This document shows positions 7,995 to 17,379 of a stretch of DNA of 64,000 nt, one piece after another. The notes below the pieces were generated by a model. It was not told the DNA's origin, did no database searches, and saw only the letters and a program-made list of their open reading frames with translations. Source of the stretch: Mycolicibacillus parakoreensis (GTDB lineage: Bacteria > Actinomycetota > Actinomycetes > Mycobacteriales > Mycobacteriaceae); NCBI RefSeq assembly GCF_022370835.2, contig NZ_CP092365.1:496001-560000 (forward strand). Direction: 5' to 3'. A program made the position numbers and the translations under genes. Each line of letters opens with the position of its first letter. The stretch's first letter is position 1.

Positions 7995-9307
7995 CGATGT
8001 TTTCTTCGTTGAGTTACCGCAACCAGCTGGCGCGCCGCATCCTGGTCGGCGCGCTGGTCACCATGCTGGTCGCCGGGATCTACGTGGTCTGGCCCCGTCA
8101 GCACGGTCACAAACTCGTCGGGTACTTCAGCTCGGCGGTCGGGCTGTACCCGGCCGACGACGTGCGGGTGGCCGGGGTGCCGGTCGGGCGCATCGACACC
8201 ATCGAGCCGCGCGCCGGCGACGTCAAGGTCACCATGACGCTGGATCCGGGCATCAAGGTGCCGGCCGACGCCCAGGCGATCGTGGTGGCCCCCAACATCG
8301 TGTCGGCCCGGTTCGTCCAACTGACCCCCGCCTACACCGGCGGGGACACCCTGCCCGAGGGCGCCAGCCTCGGGCTGGAGCGCACCGCGGTGCCCGTCGA
8401 GTGGGACGAGGTCAAATCCGAGTTGACCAAGCTCAGCCGCCAACTCGGCCCGCAGCTCGACGAGATGTCCGGTCCGCTGAGCCGGTTCGTCAACCAGGCC
8501 GCCGACACCTTCGACGGCAACGGCGACTCGTTCCGTGCGGCGCTGCGGGAGCTGTCGCAGACCGCCGGGCGGCTCGGGGATTCGCGCGGCGACCTGTTCG
8601 GCACGGTGCGCAACCTGCAGATCCTCGTCGACGCGCTGTCGGCGAGCAACGAGCAGATCGTGCAGTTCTCCGACCATGTGGCCTCGGTGTCGCAGGTGCT
8701 GGCCGACAGCGCCGTCGGGCTCGACACCACCCTGGGCACGCTGAACCGGGCGCTGGCCGACGTGCGCGGCTTTCTCAACGAGAACAACGACGTGCTGATC
8801 GGGTCGGTGGACAAACTCGCCGAACTCACCCAGGTCGTCTCCGACCAGAGCGACGACCTCGAACAGGTCCTGCACATCACCCCCAACGGGCTGGCCAACT
8901 TCTACAACATCTACGACCCGGCGCAGGGCGCGGTCACCGGGTTGCTGTCGCTGCCGAACTTCGCCAACCCGGTGCAGTTCATCTGCGCCGGCACCTTCGA
9001 CGTCGGCTCCACCCCCGACAACTACAAACGCGCCGAGATCTGCCGACAGCGGATGGGCCCGGTGCTGCGGCGCATCGCGATGAACTTCCCGCCGTTTTTG
9101 TTCCACCCGATCAACTCGATCACCGCCTACAAGGGGCAGGTCATCTACGACACCCCCGAGACCGAAGCGAAGGCGAAAACCCCGCTGCCCTACCTGCAGT
9201 GGCAGCCCGCACCCGGGGTCACCCCGCCGAGTACCGACGAGATCAGCAAGATGCTGTTGCCGGCGGATCCCGACGCCGCGGAACCCGATCAGGGGGAGGG
9301 GCAGTGA
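7991..9307 (+). CDS. mce4D: Mce4D subunit
   Basis: A 438-residue Mce subunit. A hydrophobic anchor at about residues 16-37 precedes an MCE domain (SAVGLYPADDVRVAGVPVGR). The helical part includes NGLANFYNIYDPAQG, then a cysteine-bearing segment (FICAGTF, EICRQRMGP) and an acidic, proline-containing C-terminal tail. It is coupled to both neighbours by 4-nt overlaps, ATGA with mce4C and GTGA with mce4E. Assignment to D rests on operon order and the long C-terminus. Confidence 0.93.
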   Translation: MTMFSSLSYRNQLARRILVGALVTMLVAGIYVVWPRQHGHKLVGYFSSAVGLYPADDVRVAGVPVGRIDTIEPRAGDVKVTMTLDPGIKVPADAQAIVVAPNIVSARFVQLTPAYTGGDTLPEGASLGLERTAVPVEWDEVKSELTKLSRQLGPQLDEMSGPLSRFVNQAADTFDGNGDSFRAALRELSQTAGRLGDSRGDLFGTVRNLQILVDALSASNEQIVQFSDHVASVSQVLADSAVGLDTTLGTLNRALADVRGFLNENNDVLIGSVDKLAELTQVVSDQSDDLEQVLHITPNGLANFYNIYDPAQGAVTGLLSLPNFANPVQFICAGTFDVGSTPDNYKRAEICRQRMGPVLRRIAMNFPPFLFHPINSITAYKGQVIYDTPETEAKAKTPLPYLQWQPAPGVTPPSTDEISKMLLPADPDAAEPDQGEGQ

Positions 9308-10479
9308 GGCGAGTGACGGTGGCGCTGCGCCGCGCCGGCGGCCGTGCGCTGGCGCTGGCGCTGGCGGGCCTGCTGGCGGCCGGGTGCCAGTTCGGCGGGT
9401 TGAACTCGTTGAACATGCCCGGCACCAAGGGCCACGGCAAGGGCTCCTACGACGTCTGGCTGCAGGTGCCCGACGTCACCACGTTGCCGCAGAACTCCCC
9501 GGTGATGGTCGACGATGTCACCGTCGGCAGCGTCTCCGGGGTGAAGGCGATGCAGCGCCGGGACGGCACGTTCTACGCGCTGCTGAAACTGTCGGTGGAG
9601 GGCAGTGTGGACCTGCCCGCCAACGCCACCGCCGCGGTGGCGCAGACCTCGCTTCTGGGCTCCCAACACGTCGCGCTCTCGGAGCCCACCGACGCCGCCC
9701 CGATCGGCAAACTCACCAACGGCTCGGAGATCCTGCTGGAGAACTCCCACCGGTACCCCACCACCGAGGAGGTACTGGCCTCGCTGGGCATCGTGGTCAA
9801 CAACGGCAATCTCGGTGCGCTCCAAGACATCACCGACGAGATGTACACCGCGGTGGCCGGGCGCACCGACGGGCTGGACACGCTGGTGCCGCGGCTGGCC
9901 GAGCTGACCTCCTCGCTGGAGGACCAGACCGGCGACATCATCGCCGCCATGGAGGGGTTGAACCGGTTCGCCGGCAAACTCGCCGCCCACAAGGACGATC
10001 TGAGCGCGGCGCTGGCCTCGCTGCCGGGTGCGCTCGAGGTGCTCAACGACAACAGCACCACCATCGTCGACGCGTTCGAGGCGCTGGGCCGGGTCGGGAC
10101 GGTAGCCGCCCGCGTGCTGTCCGAGACCAAGGACGACTTCGTCGCCGACATGGTCGACCTGTACCCGGTGATCAAGTCGTTCGCCGACAACGCCGACTAC
10201 CTGGTCTCGGCGCTGCCGATGATCCCGACGTTCCCGTTCACCAGCTACTACATCAAGAACGCGGTGCGCGGGGACTACCTCAACGTGTTCGTCACCTTCG
10301 ACCTCACCTTGCGCCGGCTGGGCGAGACGGTGTTCACCACCTCGGGCATCGACCCCAACATGGCGCACATGTCCGAGATCATCGACCCCCCGGACTTCCT
10401 GGTGGGCGCGATGGCGAACCTGTCCGGCCAGGCCGCCAACCCCTACGAGATCCCGCCGAAGAACGGGGGTACAGGCTGA
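9304..10479 (+). CDS. mce4E: Mce4E lipoprotein (LprN)
   Basis: A 391-residue Mce-family lipoprotein. The signal peptide is Arg-rich then Ala/Leu-rich and ends in the lipobox LLAAGC, with Cys28 as predicted lipidation site, so this subunit is anchored outside the membrane by lipid rather than by a helix. The MCE domain follows (LPQNSPVMVDDVTVGSVSGV). A conserved YIKNAVRGDYLNVFVTFD segment lies near residues 315-332. The GTG start at 9304 overlaps the mce4D stop, and the signal sequence begins only here although the frame is open far upstream. Confidence 0.94.
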   Translation: MRRVTVALRRAGGRALALALAGLLAAGCQFGGLNSLNMPGTKGHGKGSYDVWLQVPDVTTLPQNSPVMVDDVTVGSVSGVKAMQRRDGTFYALLKLSVEGSVDLPANATAAVAQTSLLGSQHVALSEPTDAAPIGKLTNGSEILLENSHRYPTTEEVLASLGIVVNNGNLGALQDITDEMYTAVAGRTDGLDTLVPRLAELTSSLEDQTGDIIAAMEGLNRFAGKLAAHKDDLSAALASLPGALEVLNDNSTTIVDAFEALGRVGTVAARVLSETKDDFVADMVDLYPVIKSFADNADYLVSALPMIPTFPFTSYYIKNAVRGDYLNVFVTFDLTLRRLGETVFTTSGIDPNMAHMSEIIDPPDFLVGAMANLSGQAANPYEIPPKNGGTG

Positions 10480-12161
10480 TGCTGGACCGTCTGACCCGCA
10501 TCCAACTAGCCGTCTTCGCGGTCGTCACCGTGCTCGCGGTCGGCGCGATCTCGATCTTCTACCTGCAGGTCCCCTCCGCGCTGGGGATCGGCACCTACCG
10601 GGTGACCGCCGATTTCGTCGCCGCCGGCGGCCTGTACGAGAACGCCAACGTCACCTACCGCGGGGTCACCGTGGGCCGGGTCGACACCGTCGGCCTCAAC
10701 GACGACGGCGTCGACGCGCAGATGGTGCTCAACGCCGGAATGTCGATCCCCGACAACGTCACCGCCACCGTCAAAAGCGTCTCGGCGATCGGTGAGCAAT
10801 ACGTCGACCTGGTGCCGGTCGAGGGCGCCGGCGCCACCGACAAGTTGCGCGACGGGGCGCGGATCCCACAGAGCCGCACCGCGATCGGACAAGACATCTC
10901 CGGGATGCTGCGGGAGGCACAGAGCCTGGTCAACAGCCTCACCGACACCCGGTTGCAGGATCTGCTGGCCGAGACGTTCACCGCCTTCAACGGCTCCGGA
11001 CCCGAACTGGCGCGGCTGCTCGAGGCGTCCCGGCTGCTCGTCGACGAGGCCAACGCCCACGCCGACGAGACGTTCGCGTTGATCGACCAGGCCGGGCCGT
11101 TCCTGGACGCCCAGATCCGCAGCGGCGACGACATCAAGGCGATGGCCGACGGCCTGGCCCGGTTCACCACCGAGATGCGCGGCGCCGACCCGCAGTTCCG
11201 CGAGACCCTCGCCAGCGCGCCGGGCGCCGCGGACGCCGCCAACACCGCGTTCGCCGGGATCCGCCCGTCGTTTCCACTGCTCGCCGCCAACCTGGCCAAT
11301 CTGGGCCGGGTGGGGGTGATCTACCACAAGTCGATCGAGCAGGCGCTGGTGATCTTCCCGGCGCTGATCGCCGCTCTGATCACCGTCGCCGGGGGAGTGC
11401 CGCCGGACGAGGGCGGCAAGCTGGACTTCAAAATCGACCTCGGCGACCCGCCGCCGTGCATGGTCGGGTTCGTGCCGTTCACCGAGATCCGCTCCCCGGG
11501 CGATGAAACCCTGCGCGAACTGCCCGACGGCCTGTACTGCAAGACCGCGCAGAACGACCCGTCGGTGGTGCGCGGGGCGCGCAACTACCCCTGCATGGAG
11601 TTCCCCGGAAAACGGGCGCCGACCGTGCAGCTGTGCCGCGACCCCGAGGGCTACCAGCCGATCGGCTCCAACCCGTGGCGCGGCCCGCCGATCCCCTACG
11701 GCAGCGTGCCGGTGACCGATCCGCGGATGACCAACCCGATGAACAAGTTCCCCTACATCCCGCCGGAGGCCGACTACGATCCGGGTCCGCCGGTGGTGAA
11801 CCTGCCGCCCGGGGTGCCGCCGGGGCCGGGCCCGGCGCCCAACCCGCCGTTCCCGCTGCCGGTGCCGCCCAACGACGTGGGCCCGCAGCCGGCGCCGTGG
11901 CCGTACTACGCGCCGCCGGAGGAGAACATGCCGACCTCGCCGGGCGGCAACGACGGGCTGCCGCCGTACAACCGGCCGCCGCCGGGCCCGCCGCCGGGCC
12001 CGGAGCCGCAGGCGTCCGCGCCGGTCTACGGCACCTACGACTCACGCACCGGGGAGTTCGTCGACCAGGACGGCGAGAAGGGCATCTTCGCCGCCGGGGC
12101 GACCGACCGGATGCCCGCGGAGAACTGGGTCGATTTGATGCTGGCCCCGCAACCCGCATAA
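10479..12161 (+). CDS. mce4F: Mce4F subunit with proline-rich tail
   Basis: A 560-residue final Mce subunit with a membrane anchor at about residues 8-28, an MCE domain with GGLYENANVTYRGVTVGRVD, and a long helical domain. The last 130 residues or so are dominated by Pro and Gly (for example LPPGVPPGPGPAPNPPFPLP). Such a tail is usual for MceF proteins and may span or contact the cell wall. ATG at 10479 shares a base with the mce4E TGA. The stop TAA overlaps the mam4A ATG. Confidence 0.94.
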   Translation: MLDRLTRIQLAVFAVVTVLAVGAISIFYLQVPSALGIGTYRVTADFVAAGGLYENANVTYRGVTVGRVDTVGLNDDGVDAQMVLNAGMSIPDNVTATVKSVSAIGEQYVDLVPVEGAGATDKLRDGARIPQSRTAIGQDISGMLREAQSLVNSLTDTRLQDLLAETFTAFNGSGPELARLLEASRLLVDEANAHADETFALIDQAGPFLDAQIRSGDDIKAMADGLARFTTEMRGADPQFRETLASAPGAADAANTAFAGIRPSFPLLAANLANLGRVGVIYHKSIEQALVIFPALIAALITVAGGVPPDEGGKLDFKIDLGDPPPCMVGFVPFTEIRSPGDETLRELPDGLYCKTAQNDPSVVRGARNYPCMEFPGKRAPTVQLCRDPEGYQPIGSNPWRGPPIPYGSVPVTDPRMTNPMNKFPYIPPEADYDPGPPVVNLPPGVPPGPGPAPNPPFPLPVPPNDVGPQPAPWPYYAPPEENMPTSPGGNDGLPPYNRPPPGPPPGPEPQASAPVYGTYDSRTGEFVDQDGEKGIFAAGATDRMPAENWVDLMLAPQPA

Positions 12162-12850
12162 TGGCCGACGTGGTGACCGAATCGACGCAGACCGCCGGGA
12201 CCCGGGTGCGCCGCCGGGCCTCCCGGGAGGCCGGCCCCACCGGGGAGCCGACGACCGCGCGGGTGATGGTGGGCCCGGCACCGCAACCGGGTGGGCCCGC
12301 GCGCGCGAGCGGCGCGCGCTATCCGGGCCGGCGCGCGCACACCTCGTTGGTGGCGGTCGCGGCGGTGGCCGTGCTGGCCGTGCTCACCGCCGCGCTGGCC
12401 GCGGCGGTCGCGGTCCAGGGGTTCGCCGAGCGGGACGCGGCGGCCGCCGCCGACCGCCAACAGCGTTTCGTCGACACCGCCTCGCAGCTGGTGGTCAACA
12501 TGTTCACCTTCAACCAGGACGATCTCGATGCCAGCGTCGACCGGTGGGTCAACGACCTCACCGGCCCGCTGGGCGATAAGTTCCAGCCCGGCAACGTGAC
12601 GATGCTCAAAGACCTGTTCCGCGACACCGGGTCCGACTCGGAGGCCGTGATCAACGTCGCCGCCCTCGAGGACATCGACGAGAACGTCCACCGGGCGTCG
12701 GTGCTGGTCGCGGCGCGCGTCACCGCCACCGACATCGACGACGGGGTGAACCAACCCTCCCAGCCGTACCGGCTGCGGGTCATCGTGCAGGAAGACGACG
12801 CCGGTGCGATGACCCCCTACGATCTCATCTGGCCCAACGGGGGCTACTGA
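12161..12850 (+). CDS. mam4A: Mce-associated membrane protein Mam4A
   Basis: A 229-residue Mce-associated protein homologous to Rv3493c. A basic, disordered N-terminus of about 60 residues leads into one Ala/Val-rich transmembrane helix (about 61-85). An extracytoplasmic SnoaL/NTF2-like domain follows, typical of Mam proteins (RQQRFVDTASQLVVNMFTF onward). Mam proteins accompany mce operons and are thought to stabilise the importer. The gene overlaps neighbours by one base at each end, indicating coupled translation. Molecular role remains inferred from the locus. Confidence 0.9.
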   Translation: MADVVTESTQTAGTRVRRRASREAGPTGEPTTARVMVGPAPQPGGPARASGARYPGRRAHTSLVAVAAVAVLAVLTAALAAAVAVQGFAERDAAAAADRQQRFVDTASQLVVNMFTFNQDDLDASVDRWVNDLTGPLGDKFQPGNVTMLKDLFRDTGSDSEAVINVAALEDIDENVHRASVLVAARVTATDIDDGVNQPSQPYRLRVIVQEDDAGAMTPYDLIWPNGGY

Positions 12851-13353
12851 TGCCGGTGCTCGGAGTCTGGGTGCGGCGAGCGCTCACCGCCACGGCGCTG
12901 GTGTTGGCGGCGGTGTTCGTCGGTCTGGGCGCCACCGGCGGCGCGTGGTACTGGAACGACGCGTCGCTGCGCGCCGCCCAACAGACCCGCGCCCAGTTGG
13001 CCCCGATGGCCGCCGAGGCGGTGCCGCAGATCTTCGGCTTCGACTACCAGACGGTCGAGACCTCGATGATCGAGGTCTATCCGCTGCTCACCCCGCAATT
13101 CCGCACCGACTTCGAAAAGCAGGCCCACGACCGCATCATCCCCGAAGCCCGCCAGCGCAAGGCGGTCAGCCAGGTCAACGTGGTCGGGCAGGGGGTGGTC
13201 GACGCGCAGCGGCGCTCCGGGTCGGTGCTGGTGTATCTGAACCGCACCGTCACCGACGACGGAAAGGAGCCGATCGTCGACGGCGCCCGGGTGCAGGTGT
13301 TCTACCAAAAGATCGACGGCCGGTGGCTCATCGACAACATCAAGCCGGTCTGA
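12850..13353 (+). CDS. mam4B: Mce-associated membrane protein Mam4B
   Basis: A 167-residue protein corresponding to Rv3492c. An N-terminal signal-anchor (about residues 8-30, ATALVLAAVFVGLGATGGAW) is followed by a domain of the same NTF2-like type as Mam4A, ending VQVFYQKIDGRWLIDNIKPV. It is the last gene of the mce4 operon. Its stop lies 9 nt from the stop of the convergent secreted-protein gene. No terminator hairpin is evident in that tiny gap. Confidence 0.9.
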   Translation: MPVLGVWVRRALTATALVLAAVFVGLGATGGAWYWNDASLRAAQQTRAQLAPMAAEAVPQIFGFDYQTVETSMIEVYPLLTPQFRTDFEKQAHDRIIPEARQRKAVSQVNVVGQGVVDAQRRSGSVLVYLNRTVTDDGKEPIVDGARVQVFYQKIDGRWLIDNIKPV

Positions 13354-13362
13354 GCCGGGCAC

Positions 13363-13881
13363 TCACCAGGGGCACCACCACGGGTCGTCGCACCACAACG
13401 GGTGCTCGTCCTGCGGGGCGGGCAGCGGTTCCTTGAAGGTCAGCGTGAACGGTTTCTTCGTCAACGCCGCCGTCACCTGCCCGCCGCACACCTCGGCGTT
13501 GGAACGGGTGTGGGTGCCCTGCAGGGTGACGCTGTCGAAGGCGTAGGTCTCCTGAACCTCGGCCTTGCTGCCGTCGGGGCAGGTCAGCCCGCGCGGCACC
13601 GGGAAACTCGTCTGCCACAGGTTGTTGGCCAGCCGGAACTGGCCGGCCTTCTCGTTGGCGGTGCGCGGCACCACCATCGACGTGATCATGCTGCAGCCCA
13701 TCGGCGTGCACGTGGAGTAGACCGTCCACGTGGTGGCCGGTTCGCCCTCCTCGGTGTAGGTGTAGATCCCGTGGATCGGGCGCGCCGGCGGCGGCGGCGG
13801 GTCGTCGGCGAAGGCGCTGGGCGCGGCGCCCGCCCCGGCGAGCGCGAGCGCCGCGCCGATCAGTGCACTGGCGAATCTCAT
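13363..13881 (-). CDS. Secreted protein, Rv3491-like
   Basis: A 172-residue exported protein of unknown function found beside mce4 in mycobacteria. A clear Sec signal peptide (MRFASALIGAALALAGAGAA, cleavage after AFA) precedes a Pro-rich start and a beta-rich domain. The mature domain has six cysteines (CTPMGC, LTCPDG, EVCGG, WCDDPWWCPW), suggesting disulfides. It begins 10 nt after the otsA stop, so it is probably cotranscribed with otsA. Sequence gives no catalytic motif. Confidence 0.82.
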   Translation of the reverse strand: MRFASALIGAALALAGAGAAPSAFADDPPPPPARPIHGIYTYTEEGEPATTWTVYSTCTPMGCSMITSMVVPRTANEKAGQFRLANNLWQTSFPVPRGLTCPDGSKAEVQETYAFDSVTLQGTHTRSNAEVCGGQVTAALTKKPFTLTFKEPLPAPQDEHPLWCDDPWWCPW

Positions 13882-13891
13882 GGTCTCCTAT

Positions 13892-15376
13892 CTAAGCAGA
13901 CCCGCCGCCGGGGGGACGGGGATTGGGCGCCGGTGCGGTCGTGCTCGCCACCGCGTCGAGGAACGAGCGGGCCCACCGGTCCACGTCGTGGGTGAGCACC
14001 TGGCGGCGCAGGGCGCGCATGCGGCGCCGGCCGTCCTCGGGGTCCTGGGTGATCGCCGCCTCGATGACGTTCTTGACCCCGTCGAGGTCGTGCGGGTTGA
14101 CCTGGTAGGCGGCGCGCAGCTCCTCGGCCGCGCCGGTGAACTCGCTGAGCACCAACGCCCCGCCCAAATCGCTGCGGCAGGCCACATACTCCTTGGCGAC
14201 CAGGTTCATGCCGTCCCGCAGCGGGGTGACCAGCATGACGTCGGCGGCGACGAAGAACGCGATCAGCTCGTCGCGGGGGATCGGGCGGTGCAGATAGTGC
14301 ACCACCGGGTGCCCGACCCGGCCGTACTCGCCGTTGATGTGGCCGACCTGGCGCTCGATGCCGTCGCGCAGCGCCCGGTAGGACTCCACCCGTTCCCGGC
14401 TGGGGGTCGCCAACTGCACGAACACGGTGTCCTCGCCGCGGGCGCGGCCCTCGGCGAGCAGTTCGGCGAACGCCTTGATCCGCACGTCGATGCCCTTGGT
14501 GTAGTCCAACCGGTCGACCCCGAGCAGGATGGTGCGCGGGTTGCCCAGCTCGCTGCGGATCTCGCGGGCGCGCCGGCGGATATCGCGGTTGCGGGCCCGC
14601 CGGTCCAGGGTGGCGGAGTCGATCGAGATCGGGAAGGCACCCACCCGCACCACCCGGCCGTCGTAGGCGGCCTCCCCGAACCGCGAACGCACCCCCACCG
14701 AGGCGCGGGAGGTGGCCGCGCCGGCCAGCCGCCGGGCCAGGATCAGGAAGTTCTGCGCCCCGCCGGTGAGGTGGAACCCGACCAAATCGGCGCCGAGCAG
14801 CCCCTCGGTGATCTCGGTGCGCCACGGCATCTGCATGAACAGCTCCACCGGCGGGAACGGGATGTGCAGAAAAAACCCGATCGTCACATCGGGGCGCAAC
14901 TCGCGCAGCATCCGCGGCACCAGTTGCAGCTGATAGTCCTGCACCCAGACGGTGGCGCCGGGGGCGGCCGCGGCCGAGGTGGCCTCGGCGAACCGGCGGT
15001 TGACCTCGACGTAGCGGTCCCACCAGCCGCGGTGGTAGATCGGTTTGACGATCACATCGTGATACAGCGGCCACAGCGTGGCGTTGGAGAACCCCTCGTA
15101 GTACTGGGCGACGTCGTCGTCGCTGAGCGTGACCGGGTGTAACACCAGTTCGCCGTCGACGATCGGCTCCTGTTCGGCGGCCGACAGGTCGGCCACCCCC
15201 GGCCAACCCACCCAGGCGCCGCGCCGGCGGCGCAGCAGCGGCTCCAGCGCGGTGACCAGCCCGCCGGGGCTGCGCTGCCAGGTGGTGGTGCCGTCGGGGT
15301 GGCGCTCCAGGTCGATCGGCAGGCGGTTGGCGACGACCACGAACTCCGACGTGCCGGTCGGGACCTGCTCGGCCAC
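13892..15376 (-). CDS. otsA: Trehalose-6-phosphate synthase OtsA
   Basis: A 494-residue GT20 glycosyltransferase that makes trehalose-6-phosphate from a nucleoside diphosphate-glucose and glucose-6-phosphate, supplying trehalose for osmoprotection and mycolate transfer. Family motifs seen include [12 protein letters not shown] at the N-terminus, [52 protein letters not shown] and [14 protein letters not shown] near the C-terminus. It starts at a GTG immediately after the TGA of the small upstream gene. The ending GGGSA is short of the longer tails seen in some orthologues. Confidence 0.95.
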   Translation of the reverse strand: MAEQVPTGTSEFVVVANRLPIDLERHPDGTTTWQRSPGGLVTALEPLLRRRRGAWVGWPGVADLSAAEQEPIVDGELVLHPVTLSDDDVAQYYEGFSNATLWPLYHDVIVKPIYHRGWWDRYVEVNRRFAEATSAAAAPGATVWVQDYQLQLVPRMLRELRPDVTIGFFLHIPFPPVELFMQMPWRTEITEGLLGADLVGFHLTGGAQNFLILARRLAGAATSRASVGVRSRFGEAAYDGRVVRVGAFPISIDSATLDRRARNRDIRRRAREIRSELGNPRTILLGVDRLDYTKGIDVRIKAFAELLAEGRARGEDTVFVQLATPSRERVESYRALRDGIERQVGHINGEYGRVGHPVVHYLHRPIPRDELIAFFVAADVMLVTPLRDGMNLVAKEYVACRSDLGGALVLSEFTGAAEELRAAYQVNPHDLDGVKNVIEAAITQDPEDGRRRMRALRRQVLTHDVDRWARSFLDAVASTTAPAPNPRPPGGGSA

Positions 15377-15541
15377 TCAGGCCTCGATCTTGGCCGGCCC
15401 GATACCCAACATCGACAAAAAGATGCGGCACTCGTCGGCGTCGGTGGCGTAGGCGGCCACCACCCGGCGGGCCTGCCGTTCGGTGGTGTCGGCCAGCGGT
15501 TCCACCTCGCCGAGTTCGGAGGAGTCTGATTTAGCAACCAT
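15377..15541 (-). CDS. Small conserved protein, Rv3489-like (54 aa)
   Basis: A 54-residue reading frame starting MVAKSDSSELGEVEPLADTT and ending FLSMLGIGPAKIEA. It matches by position and length the small hypothetical gene Rv3489 upstream of otsA. Its TGA is directly followed by the otsA GTG, so the two are translationally linked. The body is charged and helical with no signal or metal motif. Function is unknown, and the tight coupling suggests a role linked to OtsA. Confidence 0.72.
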   Translation of the reverse strand: MVAKSDSSELGEVEPLADTTERQARRVVAAYATDADECRIFLSMLGIGPAKIEA

Positions 15542-15664
15542 GGGCTAACTCTAGGCGAACACCGCAGTTGGTGGCAGCCCGGTGACCGGGGCGACCGCGC
15601 CGGAGGCCGGGCGCCGCCGTGTAGCGTCCGCAGCACACGTAGTGGTGCTAGGGCAGGAGACGAT

Positions 15665-16489
15665 GTGCAGCTTGGCTTGGACGATCGCACCTATCTGGTC
15701 ACCGGCGGCGGCAGCGGGATCGGCCGGGGCGTGGCCGCGGCGCTGGTCGACTCCGGTGCCGCGGTACTACTCGTCGGACGCGACGAGGCCCGGTTGGCGG
15801 CCGCGGCCACCGAGATCGGCGGCGGGCCCGACAGGGTGCGCTACCGCAGCACCGACATCACCGACGAGCAGCAGGTGGCCGCCGCGGTCGCCGAGCTGAT
15901 CGGTTGGCGCGGCCGGCTGCACGGGGTGGCGCACTGCGCCGGCGGCTCGCAGACGATCGGCCCGGTCACCCAGATCGACGCGGCGGCCTGGGCCGGCACC
16001 GTCGAGCTGAACCTCACCGGCACCGTGTACGTGCTCAAACACAGCGCCGCCGAGCTGGTGCGCGGCGGCGGTGGCGCCCTCGTCGCGATCTCCTCGATCG
16101 CGGCGTCGAACACCCACCGCTGGTTCGGCGCCTACGGGCCCACCAAGGCCGGCGTCGACCATCTGGTGATGCTGGCCGCCGACGAGCTCGGCGCCTCGCG
16201 GGTGCGGGTCAACGGGATCCGGCCCGGGCTGATCCGCACCGAGCTGGTCACCGCCGTGCTCGACTCCCCGGAGCTCTCCGCCGACTACCGGGTCAACACC
16301 CCGCTGCCCCGGCCCGGCGAGGTGACCGACGTCGCCAACCTGACGCTGTTTCTGCTCTCCGACGCCGCCGAGTGGATCACCGGGCAGATCATCAACGTCG
16401 ACGGCGGTCAGTCGCTGCGCCGCGGACCGGATTTCACCGCGATGCTCGAGCCGGCGTTCGGCGCCGACGGGCTGCGCGGGGTGCTCTGA
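15665..16489 (+). CDS. Short-chain dehydrogenase/reductase
   Basis: A 274-residue classical SDR with cofactor loop TGGGSGIG (about 13-20), the SSIAASNTHRWFGAYGPTKAG block giving Ser-Tyr-Lys (YGPTK), and the C-terminal WITGQIINVDGGQSLRRGPD. The GTG at 15665 follows a GCAGGAGAC ribosome site; an overlapping ATG two bases earlier is in another frame. Its stop overlaps the ATG of the next SDR gene. Substrate is unknown. H37Rv has an SDR gene (Rv3485c) in the corresponding interval, but in a different gene neighbourhood. Confidence 0.85.
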   Translation: MQLGLDDRTYLVTGGGSGIGRGVAAALVDSGAAVLLVGRDEARLAAAATEIGGGPDRVRYRSTDITDEQQVAAAVAELIGWRGRLHGVAHCAGGSQTIGPVTQIDAAAWAGTVELNLTGTVYVLKHSAAELVRGGGGALVAISSIAASNTHRWFGAYGPTKAGVDHLVMLAADELGASRVRVNGIRPGLIRTELVTAVLDSPELSADYRVNTPLPRPGEVTDVANLTLFLLSDAAEWITGQIINVDGGQSLRRGPDFTAMLEPAFGADGLRGVL

Positions 16490-17346
16490 TGGGGGTGTAC
16501 GCGGTCACCGGGGCCGCCTCGGGAATGGGGTACCAGGCCGCGGAGAAGCTGCGCGCCGCCGGTCATCGGGTGATCGGGGTGGATCTGCGCGACACCGAGG
16601 TGACCGGGGATCTGTCCACGGCGGCCGGGCGGGCCGGCGCCGCCGAGGCGGTGCTCAGTGCCGCCGACGGCCGACTCGACGGCGCGGTGCTGGCCGCCGG
16701 GCTGGGGCCGACGCCCGGGCGCGGCGGCGTGCGGACGTTGTTGCAGGTCAACTATTTCGGTGTGGTGGATCTGCTCACGGCGTGGCGGGCGGGGCTGGCC
16801 GCCGCCGACGGCGTCGCCAAGGTGGTGGTGATCGGCAGCAACTCGACCACCGTCACCCCGGCGGTGCCCGGTGTGGCGGTGCGGGCGCTGTTGGCCGGCA
16901 ACGCCCGGCGCGCCGAACGGGTGCTGGCGGTGTTCGGCCCCGGCGCGCCGTCGCTCGCCTACGCCGCCTCCAAGACCGCGGTGTCGCGCTGGGTGCGCCG
17001 CCACGCGGTGCGCGGGCAGTGGGCGGGCGCCGACATCCGGCTCAACGTGCTGGCGCCGGGCGCGATCATGACCCCGCTGCTGGAGAAACAGCTGGCCACC
17101 CCCGGGCAGGCCACCGCCGTGCAGTCGTTCCCGGTGCCGGTGGGCCATTTCGGTGACGCCGGGCAGCTCGGCGACTGGATGCTGTTCATGCTGTCGGAGT
17201 CCGCCGAATTCCTCTGCGGCAGCGTCATCGTCGTCGACGGCGGCTCGGACGCCTATTTCCGGGCCGACGCCTGGCCACGCAGCGTCCCGGTGCGCACCCT
17301 GATCGGTTACGGCCGTCGCTACCGGGGGTTTCGGGCCACCCGATAG
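16489..17346 (+). CDS. Short-chain dehydrogenase, steroid-dehydrogenase-like
   Basis: A 285-residue SDR starting MGVYAVTGAASGMGYQAAE (loop TGAASGMG). The catalytic block is SNSTT... then YAASK, and the C-terminus carries FLCGSVIVVDGGSDAYFRAD. About 25 residues are inserted between the serine strand and the Tyr (AVRALLAGNARRAERVLAVF). This resembles SDRs annotated as 3-alpha-hydroxysteroid or carveol dehydrogenase-like. ATGA overlaps the previous SDR, so the two are one transcript with the following hydrolase. Substrate is not deducible. Confidence 0.83.
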   Translation: MGVYAVTGAASGMGYQAAEKLRAAGHRVIGVDLRDTEVTGDLSTAAGRAGAAEAVLSAADGRLDGAVLAAGLGPTPGRGGVRTLLQVNYFGVVDLLTAWRAGLAAADGVAKVVVIGSNSTTVTPAVPGVAVRALLAGNARRAERVLAVFGPGAPSLAYAASKTAVSRWVRRHAVRGQWAGADIRLNVLAPGAIMTPLLEKQLATPGQATAVQSFPVPVGHFGDAGQLGDWMLFMLSESAEFLCGSVIVVDGGSDAYFRADAWPRSVPVRTLIGYGRRYRGFRATR

Positions 17347-17379
17347 GGTCGATCCCGGCCCAACCAGGTGAGGAGAGAG